Source: Sulfolobus sp. S-194 (GTDB taxonomy: Archaea; Thermoproteota; Thermoprotei_A; Sulfolobales; Sulfolobaceae). From it: 64,000 bases of DNA. Positions 1-9,438 of the stretch are shown here, piece after piece. Numbering within the stretch: position 1 is the first letter of the stretch; each line of letters begins with the position of its first letter. Made by a program: the position numbers and the translations under genes. The stretch lies in NCBI RefSeq assembly GCF_012222305.1, contig NZ_CP035730.1, forward strand, positions 1,116,001 to 1,180,000, in the 5' to 3' direction. The notes beneath the pieces were generated by a model. That model was not told the DNA's origin, ran no database searches, and worked only from the letters and a program-made list of their open reading frames with translations.

Positions 1-32
1 TCAAATTAATTTCAAATTAATTAATATAAAGG

Positions 33-40
33 TTTATAAA
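33..40 (+). promoter_or_regulatory. TATA box of the tusA-yeeE-dsrE operon
   Basis: The octamer TTTATAAA lies about 50 bases before the ATG at 90, in an otherwise AT-rich leader. Archaeal TATA boxes sit about 26 bases before the transcription start, which would put the start near 62-66 and give a short leader with a G-run at 80-83 as a possible ribosome-binding site. The position is read by eye. Confidence 0.45.
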
Positions 41-89
41 GAGGTATTTTTTAAAAACATGTTTTTCATTAATTATTTTGGGGATTAAA

Positions 90-341
90 ATGAGTGAAGA
101 TCTCAAATTACGAAACCCAGATCAGGTATTAGATGTAAGAGGTGAATCTTGTCCAGTGCCAGAAATGGGCGCAAGCAAAAAATTGAAGAAAATGAAAGTC
201 GGTCAATTACTTGAAGTTTTAACTGATCACCAACCAGCGGTAGACGTAACATTACCTTCATTGGCAAAAAACTTAGGTTATCCGTACGCGATAATTAAAG
301 ATGGTGAAATTTACCGTGTGAGAATCCTGAAGGTGAAATAA
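90..341 (+). CDS. tusA: TusA-family sulfur carrier protein
   Basis: A small cytoplasmic TusA/SirA-like protein of 83 aa. The family signature is present near residue 20: a Cys-Pro pair in the context [15 protein letters not shown], the Cys being the persulfide- or thiosulfonate-carrying residue. The rest fits the two-layer alpha/beta TusA fold. I start at ATG 90; a TTG 12 bases upstream in frame is the alternative. In Sulfolobales, TusA passes thiosulfate or persulfide between DsrE proteins and oxidising complexes. It is the first gene of a tight operon with a YeeE transporter (3-base gap) and a DsrE protein, which supports that role. Confidence 0.85.
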   Translation: MSEDLKLRNPDQVLDVRGESCPVPEMGASKKLKKMKVGQLLEVLTDHQPAVDVTLPSLAKNLGYPYAIIKDGEIYRVRILKVK

Positions 342-344
342 TCA

Positions 345-1574
345 ATGCCAAGTATGGTACTACAGCCAGTACTTCAAGAGAATTGGGCATTAGTTTATGG
401 CCTTTTTGGTTTAAGTGGTTTCATCTTAGGTTGGGTTGCACAAAGGGGAAATTATTGTTTTGTAAACGCCATGACATCAATATTTACAACAAGAAGTTTT
501 GAAAGATTTGGAGCCTTATTAATTCTATTCGGACTTTCAGCATTAGGTTGTGGTTTACTCGTAGCTTTTGGGGTAATTCCGGCTGTCGATCAATATTATT
601 TTAACTATTTTGCGGGATGGTACATTCTCGTAGGTTCTCTTGTATTCGGCTTTGGAGCTGCATTAGCTGGAGGTTGTAATTTATCCATGCTTTATAGAGC
701 TGCGAGCGGTTACGTTCAGAATTGGATAGAATTATTCGGCATGATGATAGGAACTTATATTTTTGCTATTGGTATTTGGCCTTTTCAACAATACACTATG
801 GAAAAAGGAATATTCTCAACTACCTTAGGGGGTTATGTAGAGTACTTACCCTATGTTATATTCCATTCTGTGTCTCCAATGGCTGTATACATGACCACAA
901 TAATCTTATCCTTACCTTTAATCATTCTGGGAATTTACCTTCAGCAATACACTAAAAAGAAATGGAGTATGAATTTTAGAATGAATACACCGGGAATTAT
1001 GGCATATAAACCACCGGCTCCAGTAAGTATTGGAAAAGAAGGTGAAGAGAAAAAGGATTGGAAAAAGGAAGCTCTGGACATGTTGTTGTTGAAGAAACCT
1101 TATGGTACCAACTTATCAACAGTAATATTAGCATTAGACATGATCTTTGTGTTCATTGTGGGTGCCGGTTATACTTTCAACTACCTAGTAATAACTTCTT
1201 CTGATGGTGGTAGATTCTTTGAATATCTGCTAATGATCCCTGGAATAAACTTATTCTTAAATACACCGTGGTTTAATGATTCGTTACCCATAGTAGATCC
1301 TAGCACATTAATGGTTGTTATGCTATGTATAGGAGCATTTGCCGCATCATTCCTAAGTGGCGATTTCAAAATTAGAATACCAAAAGAGAAAAAGAGACTG
1401 TTAATAGGATTTCTTGGTGGAATATTAGTGGGCATTGGAGTAAGAATGGCATTAGGATGCAATGTGGGATTAATGTGGACAAATTTTGCCCAATTAGGTT
1501 ATGATGGAATAATCTTCCTATTTGGAATGCTAGGAGGTGTGTGGCTAGCTGTAAAAGTTCAAGAGAGGTTATGA
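345..1574 (+). CDS. YeeE/YedE-family sulfur-compound transporter
   Basis: An integral membrane protein of 409 aa with about 10-12 hydrophobic segments, of the YeeE/YedE (DUF395) family. It has the duplicated Gly-Cys signature of the family: AGGCNLSMLYRA in the first half and ALGCNVGLMWTN near the C-terminus. In bacterial YeeE these cysteines relay thiosulfate through the membrane. A charged loop near residues 225-245 separates the halves. The gene lies 3 bases after tusA, the usual pairing, because TusA takes sulfur from the imported compound. Thiosulfate is the likeliest substrate, but tetrathionate- or sulfide-level species cannot be excluded. Confidence 0.85.
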   Translation: MPSMVLQPVLQENWALVYGLFGLSGFILGWVAQRGNYCFVNAMTSIFTTRSFERFGALLILFGLSALGCGLLVAFGVIPAVDQYYFNYFAGWYILVGSLVFGFGAALAGGCNLSMLYRAASGYVQNWIELFGMMIGTYIFAIGIWPFQQYTMEKGIFSTTLGGYVEYLPYVIFHSVSPMAVYMTTIILSLPLIILGIYLQQYTKKKWSMNFRMNTPGIMAYKPPAPVSIGKEGEEKKDWKKEALDMLLLKKPYGTNLSTVILALDMIFVFIVGAGYTFNYLVITSSDGGRFFEYLLMIPGINLFLNTPWFNDSLPIVDPSTLMVVMLCIGAFAASFLSGDFKIRIPKEKKRLLIGFLGGILVGIGVRMALGCNVGLMWTNFAQLGYDGIIFLFGMLGGVWLAVKVQERL

Positions 1575-1577
1575 GAA

Positions 1578-1850
1578 ATGGTGGAAAGCAAATATATTAG
1601 AAAAATAATTGCACCTTTAGTCTTATCACTTTTCGCTATTGGTTGGTATCAGTTTAGTAAGATCTATCTAACCCATGCTAATGACTTAGCATTATCTAAT
1701 GCTAATTTTGCAGTGTATGTACAAACACAGCAATTTGACGGATATTTAACAGCTACTAGATACATTTGCTATGCAATAGTTTATTTGGGTCTTATCCTCT
1801 TCTGGTATAATTTAGTAAAATTTGTGGAGGTGAAGGAGAAACATGGTTGA
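1578..1850 (+). CDS. Small two-helix membrane protein of the sulfur operon
   Basis: A protein of 90 aa with hydrophobic segments near residues 10-28 and 60-80 and an acidic/polar loop between them. No known family is recognised. It sits between the YeeE transporter (3-base gap) and a DsrE protein, whose gene overlaps its 3' end by 8 bases, so translation is probably coupled. The position suggests an accessory subunit of the transporter or a membrane anchor for TusA/DsrE transfer; this is inferred from context only. Confidence 0.7.
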   Translation: MVESKYIRKIIAPLVLSLFAIGWYQFSKIYLTHANDLALSNANFAVYVQTQQFDGYLTATRYICYAIVYLGLILFWYNLVKFVEVKEKHG

Positions 1851-2202
1851 CTATGCTATAATGATGATATCTGGAGAAGAGGAAAAAATATATATGGGGA
1901 TAATAACTGCAATAGGCCTAGTCTCTGGTGGAAATAAAGTGTATATGTTCTTTACCATGGACGCATTAAAAGCATTAACTAAGGAAAATGAAAAAATTAT
2001 ACTAAATAATGCTAAACCATTAAAGTATTACATAGATAATCTCATAGAGATGGGAGAAGGAGACGTGGAGATTGCAGCTTGCGAGTTTGGAATGAAAGTT
2101 AAAGGGATTACTGAAGAACAATTTGCATATAAGGTTAAACAAAGTGGTGTTTCAGAATTCGCCTTAAAAGCTAACGAAGCTAAAGGAGTTCTTATTTTTT
2201 AA
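1843..2202 (+). CDS. DsrE-family sulfur transfer protein
   Basis: A DsrE/DsrF-like protein of 119 aa with the alternating strand-helix pattern of the family: an early MISGEEEKI loop, a VYMFFTMDAL strand-helix and a central cysteine in EIAACEFGMKV near residue 85, where DsrE proteins carry their active Cys. DsrE proteins exchange sulfane sulfur with TusA. Encoded last in the TusA-YeeE operon with an 8-base overlap, it is most likely the acceptor or donor for the TusA at 90. It could also be a DsrE2/3-like variant; subtype was not resolved. Confidence 0.8.
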   Translation: MVDYAIMMISGEEEKIYMGIITAIGLVSGGNKVYMFFTMDALKALTKENEKIILNNAKPLKYYIDNLIEMGEGDVEIAACEFGMKVKGITEEQFAYKVKQSGVSEFALKANEAKGVLIF

Positions 2203-2391
2203 ATTAAAAAAGTTCCACATAAAAACATATGGTGAAATAATTTTTAAATAGGTATATGGTTTTGTAATATAGAATCTTCAATAAACCTAGTTAGTTTGTT
2301 TCTATATGCTAAAATTAAGTAATGAATATTCAGAAGCCCTCTCATAAGAATTATTTAATGCGACATTTTTAAATAAACACTGTCACAAAAC

Positions 2392-2472
2392 TGACCTCCT
2401 TATATAAAACATATTAGTCAGATCTGTGTAATACAGATCTGACTGGGGTGTAGGCCGTTGACTCCTTATATA
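2392..2472. repeat. Perfect 12-bp inverted repeat flanked by short direct repeats
   Basis: Positions 2416-2427 and 2433-2444 are a perfect 12-base inverted repeat (AGTCAGATCTGT and its complement) with a 5-base loop GTAAT. On each side is a near-identical promoter-like block: TGACCTCCTTATATA at 2392-2406 and TGACTCCTTATATA at 2459-2472. There is no T-run after the hairpin, so it is not a standard terminator. It could be an operator between two TATA elements, a small RNA hairpin, or the palindromic end of an IS200/IS605-type element. The rest of the gap 2203-2562 shows nothing else clear. Confidence 0.6.
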
Positions 2473-2562
2473 CCACTTGAGTCTTATATTCTACTAAAAT
2501 TGTGATCTCTCATCAAGAAATTAATTTCTTAAGACGTAGATTTAAGAATTAAGAGTGAAAAT

Positions 2563-3765
2563 TTAAGTATTTACTCCCGTGAGTATCACATTTTTAACTG
2601 CCTCAGCAACGTTATCCCAACTGGAATGTAACTCCAAAAACTTCAATAACTTTTCGTCGTTATTCATTAGATCTTCGATTTCCTTATCTGACATCTTAAT
2701 AATCTTAATAGCCTCCTTTGCCATACTCTCTTTATCAAACTCCTTTACTATCTTTACCTGATTTAAATCACCGTAAACACTACTTATTGCTGGGATATCA
2801 TAAGCTACTACAGGGATTCCCAAGGCTAAAGCTTCGAGAACTACTAAAGAAAAACCATCAACATGAGATGGATAAATTAGAACCTTAGCCTTAGAGGCTA
2901 TATCATAAAGCTTTTCTTTGGGTACAAAACCTAAATAATCAACGTTTATCCCATACTTCTTAACCTTTTTAAAGAAGAGGTTTTTATTATAATTGTCAAA
3001 AAACTTTCCCATTACTACTAACTTGGTCTTTACTTCCTTGTTTATGATCTTTAAAATGTCAGGAAGTTCCGGAAAACCCTTATCTTGATTTAACCTACTC
3101 CAGAATACAACGTAATCTTCCTTACCCCTTCCTCTATATTTCAGAAGTGAAGGGTCAAATGCATTACCGGGTTTTAAAATCTTACCATTTAAACCACTCT
3201 CAACTAAACTGCTGCTACTTACTGCAGCTATAAATGTCGGAGGATACTTTCTTAATAACGATCTATGCTTAGGTTTTGCTATTAATTCATTATAGAGAAA
3301 ACGAGTATAAAATCCCTTACCAGTTGACGGGTTAAACTTATAAAATTTTATTAATCTCGAAAGATATCTAAGAGAATTAGTATAGAAAGGAGGTACATGA
3401 AACGTTATCCCGAACTTTTTTCCAAAATAGAATATGTCGAAACTTGTGTGGTCTGGTTCATATAATATATCTATGTCTTTTACGTTAAAAATTCTAACAT
3501 AATCCTTAATCTTAGCATTTCTAAACTTACCATATTTATCTAAAATATCATAGAATTCATCAGCAATATCTATTCCTAGATCTTTAATCTCTTTTACCTT
3601 CTTCTCTAGAGCTTCTTTAGGCCATCTTAATGATTTAGATGATGGAATATAAACAATATCAAAATATTTTTTCAGACGCACAGTTACTTCGAATGCATGA
3701 ACACTTCCACCACCTGCGAAGTAAGGTGATAGAAAATTATCGTATACAATTCCTATTTTTACCAT
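2563..3765 (-). CDS. GT4-family glycosyltransferase
   Basis: A cytoplasmic glycosyltransferase of 400 aa with the GT-B fold of family GT4. The N-terminal Gly-rich segment (FAGGGSVHAFEVTVRL) is the acceptor-side motif. The C-terminal half carries FWSRLNQDKGFPELPDI, the usual start of the donor domain, and HVDGFSLVVLEALALG near residue 310, where the family's EX7E motif reads D-X7-E. The product is probably a glycan of the cell surface or of a protein. It is a single gene, with no tight operon partner; the nearest relatives in function are the surface-glycan genes at 6.7-11.7 kb. Confidence 0.85.
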   Translation of the reverse strand: MVKIGIVYDNFLSPYFAGGGSVHAFEVTVRLKKYFDIVYIPSSKSLRWPKEALEKKVKEIKDLGIDIADEFYDILDKYGKFRNAKIKDYVRIFNVKDIDILYEPDHTSFDIFYFGKKFGITFHVPPFYTNSLRYLSRLIKFYKFNPSTGKGFYTRFLYNELIAKPKHRSLLRKYPPTFIAAVSSSSLVESGLNGKILKPGNAFDPSLLKYRGRGKEDYVVFWSRLNQDKGFPELPDILKIINKEVKTKLVVMGKFFDNYNKNLFFKKVKKYGINVDYLGFVPKEKLYDIASKAKVLIYPSHVDGFSLVVLEALALGIPVVAYDIPAISSVYGDLNQVKIVKEFDKESMAKEAIKIIKMSDKEIEDLMNNDEKLLKFLELHSSWDNVAEAVKNVILTGVNT

Positions 3766-4023
3766 ACATAAAAAGAAGAGGAAAACAAAGAAAAAAGGGT
3801 TTTGTATGCTAACTCTTAAAGGATTATGCTTTTTAGATAATAATTTTTAGGTGTCTCCATGAATCTATCTTTCCTTCGCAAATTCATATTGTATAACTCA
3901 GTATAATAACCCTATTGATGCTTTCATATTTTTCACGTTATTTACCTCATTCAGTCTAATATTCATAAGAACCATAATATATACTGATGAAAGAGACTCT
4001 ATAGACTATTTTCTCAGCTTTTT

Positions 4024-5143
4024 CTACAAGAAAATAAGAGTATCCACTAATACCAGCCCTTTTATCACTACATTAGCAGTGTATGTTTTTCTCCTCCGCA
4101 TAAACAATTTCTTTATCCCTCCAGATTCTTGATAAACATTTTTTATCAATCTAGCAATTCTCTTGGCACCGAGGTGTAAACCAAGGGAGTATTTGAATAA
4201 GAGAACGAAGAGGAGGGAGAGGGCTTTAAGGGTTATGAAACCCTTATTCCTAACCCAAGTGAGGAAAGAACCCTTATCCAACCCCAACGCCTTTAACTCC
4301 CTAATCAAAACCCCAACAACGACTCTCCCATGAAGTTATTATGTCCTCTGAAGTATCATTTACATTAGTAGAGAAGAAGTACCTCTTACCCAAACCCTTA
4401 TAATCATCTACTACAAGTAACTTTATGGGAACACCTAGATATTCTACTAGGTACTCCCCTTGGGGGAACTCGCTAACGGGCACGGATCTGCCACCCTCGA
4501 CGACTCGCGCGCTGGACTTGAGTTCCCCCACAGTATTAGGTAAAAGAGTCTTAGAATTAACATACCAAGAGTCGAAGGAGATGACAACAACATTGAACTC
4601 ACTTAGAATTATTGGTAGTAACTCTAGGTATAACTGGATTTTTGTCTTGAACTCTGCCTCTTCACCCCTTTCTTTGAGTATTTCTGCAACCTTTTGTGGT
4701 ATATACGGTATTATTGTTACTACGTAGGCCTCGTTTGTCCTCAAGTCTTTTACTGTTATTAGTAAAAGTTGTATTGCCGGCTCGTATCTCTTGTGTTCTC
4801 TGCAGTAAAAGACTTGTGCTCCGTTTCTTGATACCGGTATCGCTCTCGCGTATTCTTTGTGGTCGTGTGTGTCGTCTATTATTAGTAGTACCGGGTGGTC
4901 TTTTACTATTTCCTTTACTGCTTTTATTAAGCTAGTGTTTGCTATCTTGTCCAAGTTTTTTAGTGTTGTCTCATAGTCCATGTTTATTTCTTGTGCTATT
5001 TCTGATGCTGTGCAACCTATTACTCCCCCTAGTATTAGTTTTGCTGCTGTGCTTTTTCTTAAGCCCTCTAGTGGGGTAAGTGTTATGATTATTGCATTCT
5101 CTAACGCTTTGTAATACGCTTGTTTTTCTGAGTTTTTATCCAT
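4024..5143 (-). pseudogene. Frameshifted DDE transposase of a Sulfolobales insertion sequence
   Basis: The N-terminal 280 aa and C-terminal 94 aa of one transposase lie in two frames, broken near 4305-4325. The first frame runs into a stop right after ITSWESRCW; the second resumes with IRELKALGLDKGSF. Visible DDE-type features are IIDDTHDHKEYAR near residue 90, VVVISFDSWYVNS near residue 190, and the YFFSTN...SWESR block typical of IS4-like C-termini. An ISC1217-like Sulfolobus element is my best guess. Terminal inverted repeats were not located. Coding-strand composition shifts from A/C-rich to G/T-rich along the gene. The element is probably immobile by itself. Confidence 0.75.
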
Positions 5144-6106
5144 GCATATTTCATCCGGGTTAATTTTAAAAAGTTTTCAAGGTCTCCTTGGTCTGCACGG
5201 ATTTTCCGACAAGTGCTAACTACATTTTTATCATCATTTATCTTCAAATGATTAAGGGTGGGGACTTAAGCCCTCAACCTTCTTGTAGTTGGATCATGGA
5301 ACTCCATAAAGCCTTATGGCACAAGACTCACATCTTTACAACCACCTTCACCCTTTGGATATAGCCCGAAATGGTACAAGGTATCATCATTTGCCAATAA
5401 AAAATTACAAAGGTTGAAGTTAAGGGGGCGAAAAGCCTCGTCAGCGGGAATAGCACCTTATATTAGTTCTTTCTTCTGAAATTCTTTTATTGATGCTAAT
5501 AACGCTCTTCCCCAGTTCGATTGTAGACTTAATGGGACTTAGGAAGGAGCAATCAGCGACGTCAATTTACTTCAAGGGACTAAACTTTATGGATGAAACC
5601 TCCCCTTCTTTTTCATACTGGAAGAGTTTTTGCGCTCCCTGTTGCCCCTTAAATATAGTTCCGAATCGATGGTGAGAACGATAAGCATTTGGATGAGAAC
5701 CTTCACTCTTTCATGAAGACGAGAAGCCAGATAGTGTCGCTACCCTCAAATCTTCTGCAATGAATTTAACGTTTTCATTTCGGCACTCTGAAGACTATAA
5801 GTAATAATTGGTGCGAATGGTAAACTGTAATAAGCTTTAGTTGAACAAGAGCTTAATATTTTTGTAAAATCATTTTCTAATAAAAACTTCTAGTTTATTA
5901 AAGAAATATATATAATAAAATCTATATTTTATTCTTTATAAAGAGGAGGATAATTAGCTCTACTTTTTCAGAGTTAAATTTATTTTTATAAAATGCGAAT
6001 ATACTTTTATATTTATTTATGTTTTAAGCGAAAATGAGTATTTCTTTATTTCATTATAGTAAAATTTAAAAGGCGATATTTTGAGACTCTAATTTGGTGA
6101 GGAAAG
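5144..6106. other. Gene-free stretch with decayed coding fragments
   Basis: No complete gene is seen over 960 bases. Bases 5230-5800 are richer in G+C than the surrounding spacers. On the minus strand two short frames look protein-like (about 5580-5710, ending SSIKFSPLK; and about 5445-5535, with ELGKSVISINKRI), separated by stops and frame changes. This suggests a decayed mobile-element gene beside the broken transposase. No tRNA, CRISPR or clear terminal repeat is visible. Bases 5850-6060 are plain AT-rich spacer leading to the next gene. Confidence 0.4.
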
Positions 6107-6415
6107 ATGATAGGAAGAATAATAAGTGGAATTGGAGGATTAATTACTATAGTAGCTAGCTTAACCAGTATTGCAACAAGAGAGCCATTAATCAATCACT
6201 TAGTCAAAATACTAGCAGTCTCTGGTGATGCAGTAATAGGACTAGGAATAATAGGACTAATCGGATCTATTGTAACATTCTACGGTGTATATAAGAATGA
6301 TTGGAAATTAATGATTGAAGGCGGTATAGTTGGATTATTTGCGCCATGCGTACTATCAATACTAAGCATCATTGGAGGTTTAATAGAAGGTAGAAATAAA
6401 GTAACAACTAAGTAA
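6107..6415 (+). CDS. Small Gly/Ile-rich membrane protein
   Basis: A protein of 102 aa dominated by three hydrophobic stretches (about residues 5-22, 36-62 and 70-92) with short polar loops and a basic C-terminus. No family is recognised. The Gly-Ile-rich composition is like that of small Sulfolobales membrane proteins and virus- or plasmid-borne membrane peptides. A weak GAGG-type ribosome site (GTGAGGAAAG) precedes the ATG. It stands alone between a decayed element and the glycan operon, and its function is unknown. Confidence 0.6.
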   Translation: MIGRIISGIGGLITIVASLTSIATREPLINHLVKILAVSGDAVIGLGIIGLIGSIVTFYGVYKNDWKLMIEGGIVGLFAPCVLSILSIIGGLIEGRNKVTTK

Positions 6416-6710
6416 TTTTTATATTAAACCAGATATAATTTATAATAAGTAATTTATTTTTTAAATCAATTAAAATTTATCATCTATCCCTTAATTATCT
6501 ATTTGATTTATAATATTTTATTTATTCATATACACAAATTTACTACTTAACTGGATTTTTAATGAATTTTTCCTATCTTAGAATATATAATAAATATTTT
6601 AATATAAAAGATTTATGATATAAAGAATGTTTTTATAATTCTCTTAATTCTAGAATTTTCTTATATCAGAAAGGATCGATCTCTTCACCACTTAGTCTTC
6701 GGACCTATCA

Positions 6711-7433
6711 TCATCTCAACTTGTTGATTAACCAATCTTGTACTCTTAAAAACGTTTTTGTGTATATTATTTTTTTAAAGGGCGAATAGTATACACGAAG
6801 TTTAACTAACGATAAGAACATAAATATTATTATTTTAATTAAGTTCTTAGATATTTTACTGTCTTCCTCCTCATGATTATATGACACAGGGATTTCTTTT
6901 ACGGAGTATCCTCTTCTAACAAAAGCGTAAACCAGGTTTGTATCGAAAACATAGTCATTCATTATCAACTCATCAAGTACTTCTTTAGCTTTCCTTACAT
7001 TTATCAATTTAATTCCAGATTGAATATCATTGAATCCTCTTAAAGAAGGAAACAAGAGCTTAACTAAAAACATGTAACCATGATGTAAAAACCTTCTTTT
7101 GGGTGGCATACTGCGTAAGTCCCTATAACCAATCACAAGATCAGCGTTTCCATTAATTACTTTCTCTATTTCTATAGTTGGTAAGTCCGCATCAATTACT
7201 AAAGCCTTGTCTTCATTGACTAGTTGCAATCCGAATTTTATTGATCCGCCTTTACCTAGTCTTGTTCTGTTTTCATAAACAATCCCTCCAAACTTCTTCA
7301 CTATTTCTGGAGTACTATCATTTCCTTCAAATACTACTATTATTTCAACGTCAGGGAACTTCTGTTTTATTAATGAAAGCGTTTGTGAAATTCTTCGTTC
7401 TTCATTGTAAGCAGGAATAATGACACATAACAT
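6711..7433 (-). CDS. GT2-family glycosyltransferase, dolichol-phosphate sugar synthase-like
   Basis: A GT-A fold transferase of 240 aa. It opens with VIIPAYNEERRISQTL, has the nucleotide-sugar metal site DADLPT near residue 82, and the segment RGFNDIQSGIKLI that matches the family's DxQCGFK-type motif. The C-terminus holds one weak hydrophobic stretch (FMFLSLVKLR). It probably transfers a sugar from a nucleotide to dolichol phosphate at the inner membrane face. It is the last gene of a three-gene minus-strand unit, 19 bases after a 661-aa membrane protein, which points to lipid-linked glycan assembly. Confidence 0.85.
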   Translation of the reverse strand: MLCVIIPAYNEERRISQTLSLIKQKFPDVEIIVVFEGNDSTPEIVKKFGGIVYENRTRLGKGGSIKFGLQLVNEDKALVIDADLPTIEIEKVINGNADLVIGYRDLRSMPPKRRFLHHGYMFLVKLLFPSLRGFNDIQSGIKLINVRKAKEVLDELIMNDYVFDTNLVYAFVRRGYSVKEIPVSYNHEEEDSKISKNLIKIIIFMFLSLVKLRVYYSPFKKIIYTKTFLRVQDWLINKLR

Positions 7434-7452
7434 TACTCATTTCTAAATTTTT

Positions 7453-9438
7453 CTATTTAAAAATTTTTCTCTTCATTATCACTATACCAGATTCACTAAC
7501 AATTACTGGGATAATAATTGAGAGTAGCCCAAAAATATTATCTTTAATTAACTCTCCTTCTAAGGCATCTTGTATAATTAATTCCTTACCATCACTTTGA
7601 TATAAGTTGAAAAGAGAAACATTTTCAGGTTTTCCATAGTTTGAAACCCAGTCTTGAGAATAAGCAAAAGTAACCAAAACATATTTAGAATTATACGCAG
7701 ATATTTTAAGTTGAGTAGGAGTAATCCATTTAATTTTTGCTGGAATTAAAATGTAACTTAGATTCTCGTTAAGAGGTATAGTAGAGGAGTTAGTATAATA
7801 TGCGTAGGATGAGTTGAGATTGACCTTGTAAATATATAGTGGACCAAATGTTTTTACCAAAGAAACCCATCCCAGTTTTTGTAAATAATTTAAATTTTGA
7901 ATATATGGTTTTATTGGCAAATAAAAAAGCGAAATAAATGAAATATTACTATATGCATCTCCCTCGATAATTATATATTTTGCATTGAATAGAAGCAAAA
8001 AGTTGTAAATCTCTAGTAGTTCACCTTTGTTAGAAATATTGAGATTATATAACAAGAAATTTAACTTATAGTAATAGAGATAGAAATATGCCCCAGAATA
8101 TATACCACCTACAAGGATTGGATGGGTGGAATAGTACAAGTAAATGTTATTACCATAATACCAGGTTGTGGAATACCAACCATATTTTACAGTTGGAAAA
8201 ACTAAAATAGTAAAATCTCCTTGTTGATGATCAAGATAATTGATTGCTTGAAGAAAATATGAGGGAACGTTTACCCTATAAGCTAATTGTCCAGACAAGA
8301 CTGGTAGATTGAAGATGGAAAATAGGACTAAAAGCAGAGTTATCAATGCTAAATTATATTTCTTAATTAGTGACGGTATAATAACTGAAAAAATGAACCC
8401 TGCGAACGGTGCCGTGGCAAACTGCGTGGTTCTAAGGACTGCAAAAAATGCATAATGAGAGACTAAGAATTTCTCTATCGGAGAAAAAGGGGAGATAGAG
8501 TCAAAACCGAGAATTACCAGCCATATAAGGGATAAGAACTTAATGTCCCTATGTTTAGTTAAAAGTAGTGATAATATTGATATAAAACTCATAATAATAA
8601 GAAAAATGAAGTTTATTTTTGCCGGTGTTACGGAAGGTAGATAAGAGGTTATAGAAGCATATAAAGGAGACGATGAGAGCTGGGTAACTAAAGTGGTAGA
8701 AACATTTGTAATGTTCTGAAGCTTAGGGATAATTGAAGAGGCAAATGAGAAAATCCAGTAAAATTGGGGAATCGTGAATGAAAGTATTATAATGGCAAGT
8801 TCAATTATCTTATTCCTTAAGTAATATCCTATTAATAGAACAAAACCTAACCATGCTATTGGAAAGATTTCACCAGACGATACTAAGCAATAAGTGCTTA
8901 GTACAGTAATTATAGGATAAGCTTTAAAGAAAGAAATCCCACTATCTCCAAGTAACAATGAATAGTAAATTATCACGGGCAAAAAGAAATATATGAACGT
9001 TATATTCCAGAAAATATAAGGCATCTCTATGAATCCTATAAAAATGAACCAGTTTGTTAAGTATAAAAATACAGCTAATATTGATGGTAAAAGAGAATAA
9101 TATTTTGATGAAATCCTAAACAAATATATCGAACCTACTGTTGAAAGAATTGTTGAGAGAATCTCCTCTCCTAAATTACCAAAAGGAATTAAAGGAAGAA
9201 AAATAAGGTTAACCCAGGATGTACTACCATTTACTGGTACGAAACCGTAGGGATAATTAGTGAAAGCGTATAATACTGGGTTAATTAGATAACCTGGTTG
9301 AACCCCATTGCCTATAAAAATACCTTGATCACCAGCATAAATTGGTAATCCCCTATACCACAGATAGTTAATTATCACACTAAGCATGATAGGAAAAACC
9401 AGATCAATTCTCCTTATTAATCTGCTTAAGTATCCCAT
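7453..9438 (-). CDS. Large multi-spanning membrane protein, GT-C-like
   Basis: A protein of 661 aa with about 10-12 transmembrane helices in the first 400 residues, followed by a Tyr/Asn-rich extracytoplasmic domain with several N-glycosylation sequons and a final membrane helix. This layout (many helices, then a soluble outer domain) is that of GT-C glycosyltransferases using lipid-linked sugars, but no DxD/ExD catalytic motif can be assigned with confidence near the N-terminus. Its gene overlaps the preceding 749-aa membrane protein by 35 bases and is followed by a GT2 enzyme, so the three probably act in one glycan pathway. Confidence 0.65.
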   Translation of the reverse strand: MGYLSRLIRRIDLVFPIMLSVIINYLWYRGLPIYAGDQGIFIGNGVQPGYLINPVLYAFTNYPYGFVPVNGSTSWVNLIFLPLIPFGNLGEEILSTILSTVGSIYLFRISSKYYSLLPSILAVFLYLTNWFIFIGFIEMPYIFWNITFIYFFLPVIIYYSLLLGDSGISFFKAYPIITVLSTYCLVSSGEIFPIAWLGFVLLIGYYLRNKIIELAIIILSFTIPQFYWIFSFASSIIPKLQNITNVSTTLVTQLSSSPLYASITSYLPSVTPAKINFIFLIIMSFISILSLLLTKHRDIKFLSLIWLVILGFDSISPFSPIEKFLVSHYAFFAVLRTTQFATAPFAGFIFSVIIPSLIKKYNLALITLLLVLFSIFNLPVLSGQLAYRVNVPSYFLQAINYLDHQQGDFTILVFPTVKYGWYSTTWYYGNNIYLYYSTHPILVGGIYSGAYFYLYYYKLNFLLYNLNISNKGELLEIYNFLLLFNAKYIIIEGDAYSNISFISLFYLPIKPYIQNLNYLQKLGWVSLVKTFGPLYIYKVNLNSSYAYYTNSSTIPLNENLSYILIPAKIKWITPTQLKISAYNSKYVLVTFAYSQDWVSNYGKPENVSLFNLYQSDGKELIIQDALEGELIKDNIFGLLSIIIPVIVSESGIVIMKRKIFK

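Noticed and set aside
4425-4935. Two plus-strand proteins opposite the transposase
   Set aside because: They are antisense to a clear transposase frame and have the low-complexity composition of shadow frames.
5490-5675. A 61-aa plus-strand protein
   Set aside because: Composition is not convincing, there is no ribosome site or promoter, and the opposite strand reads equally like protein; the area is treated as decayed.
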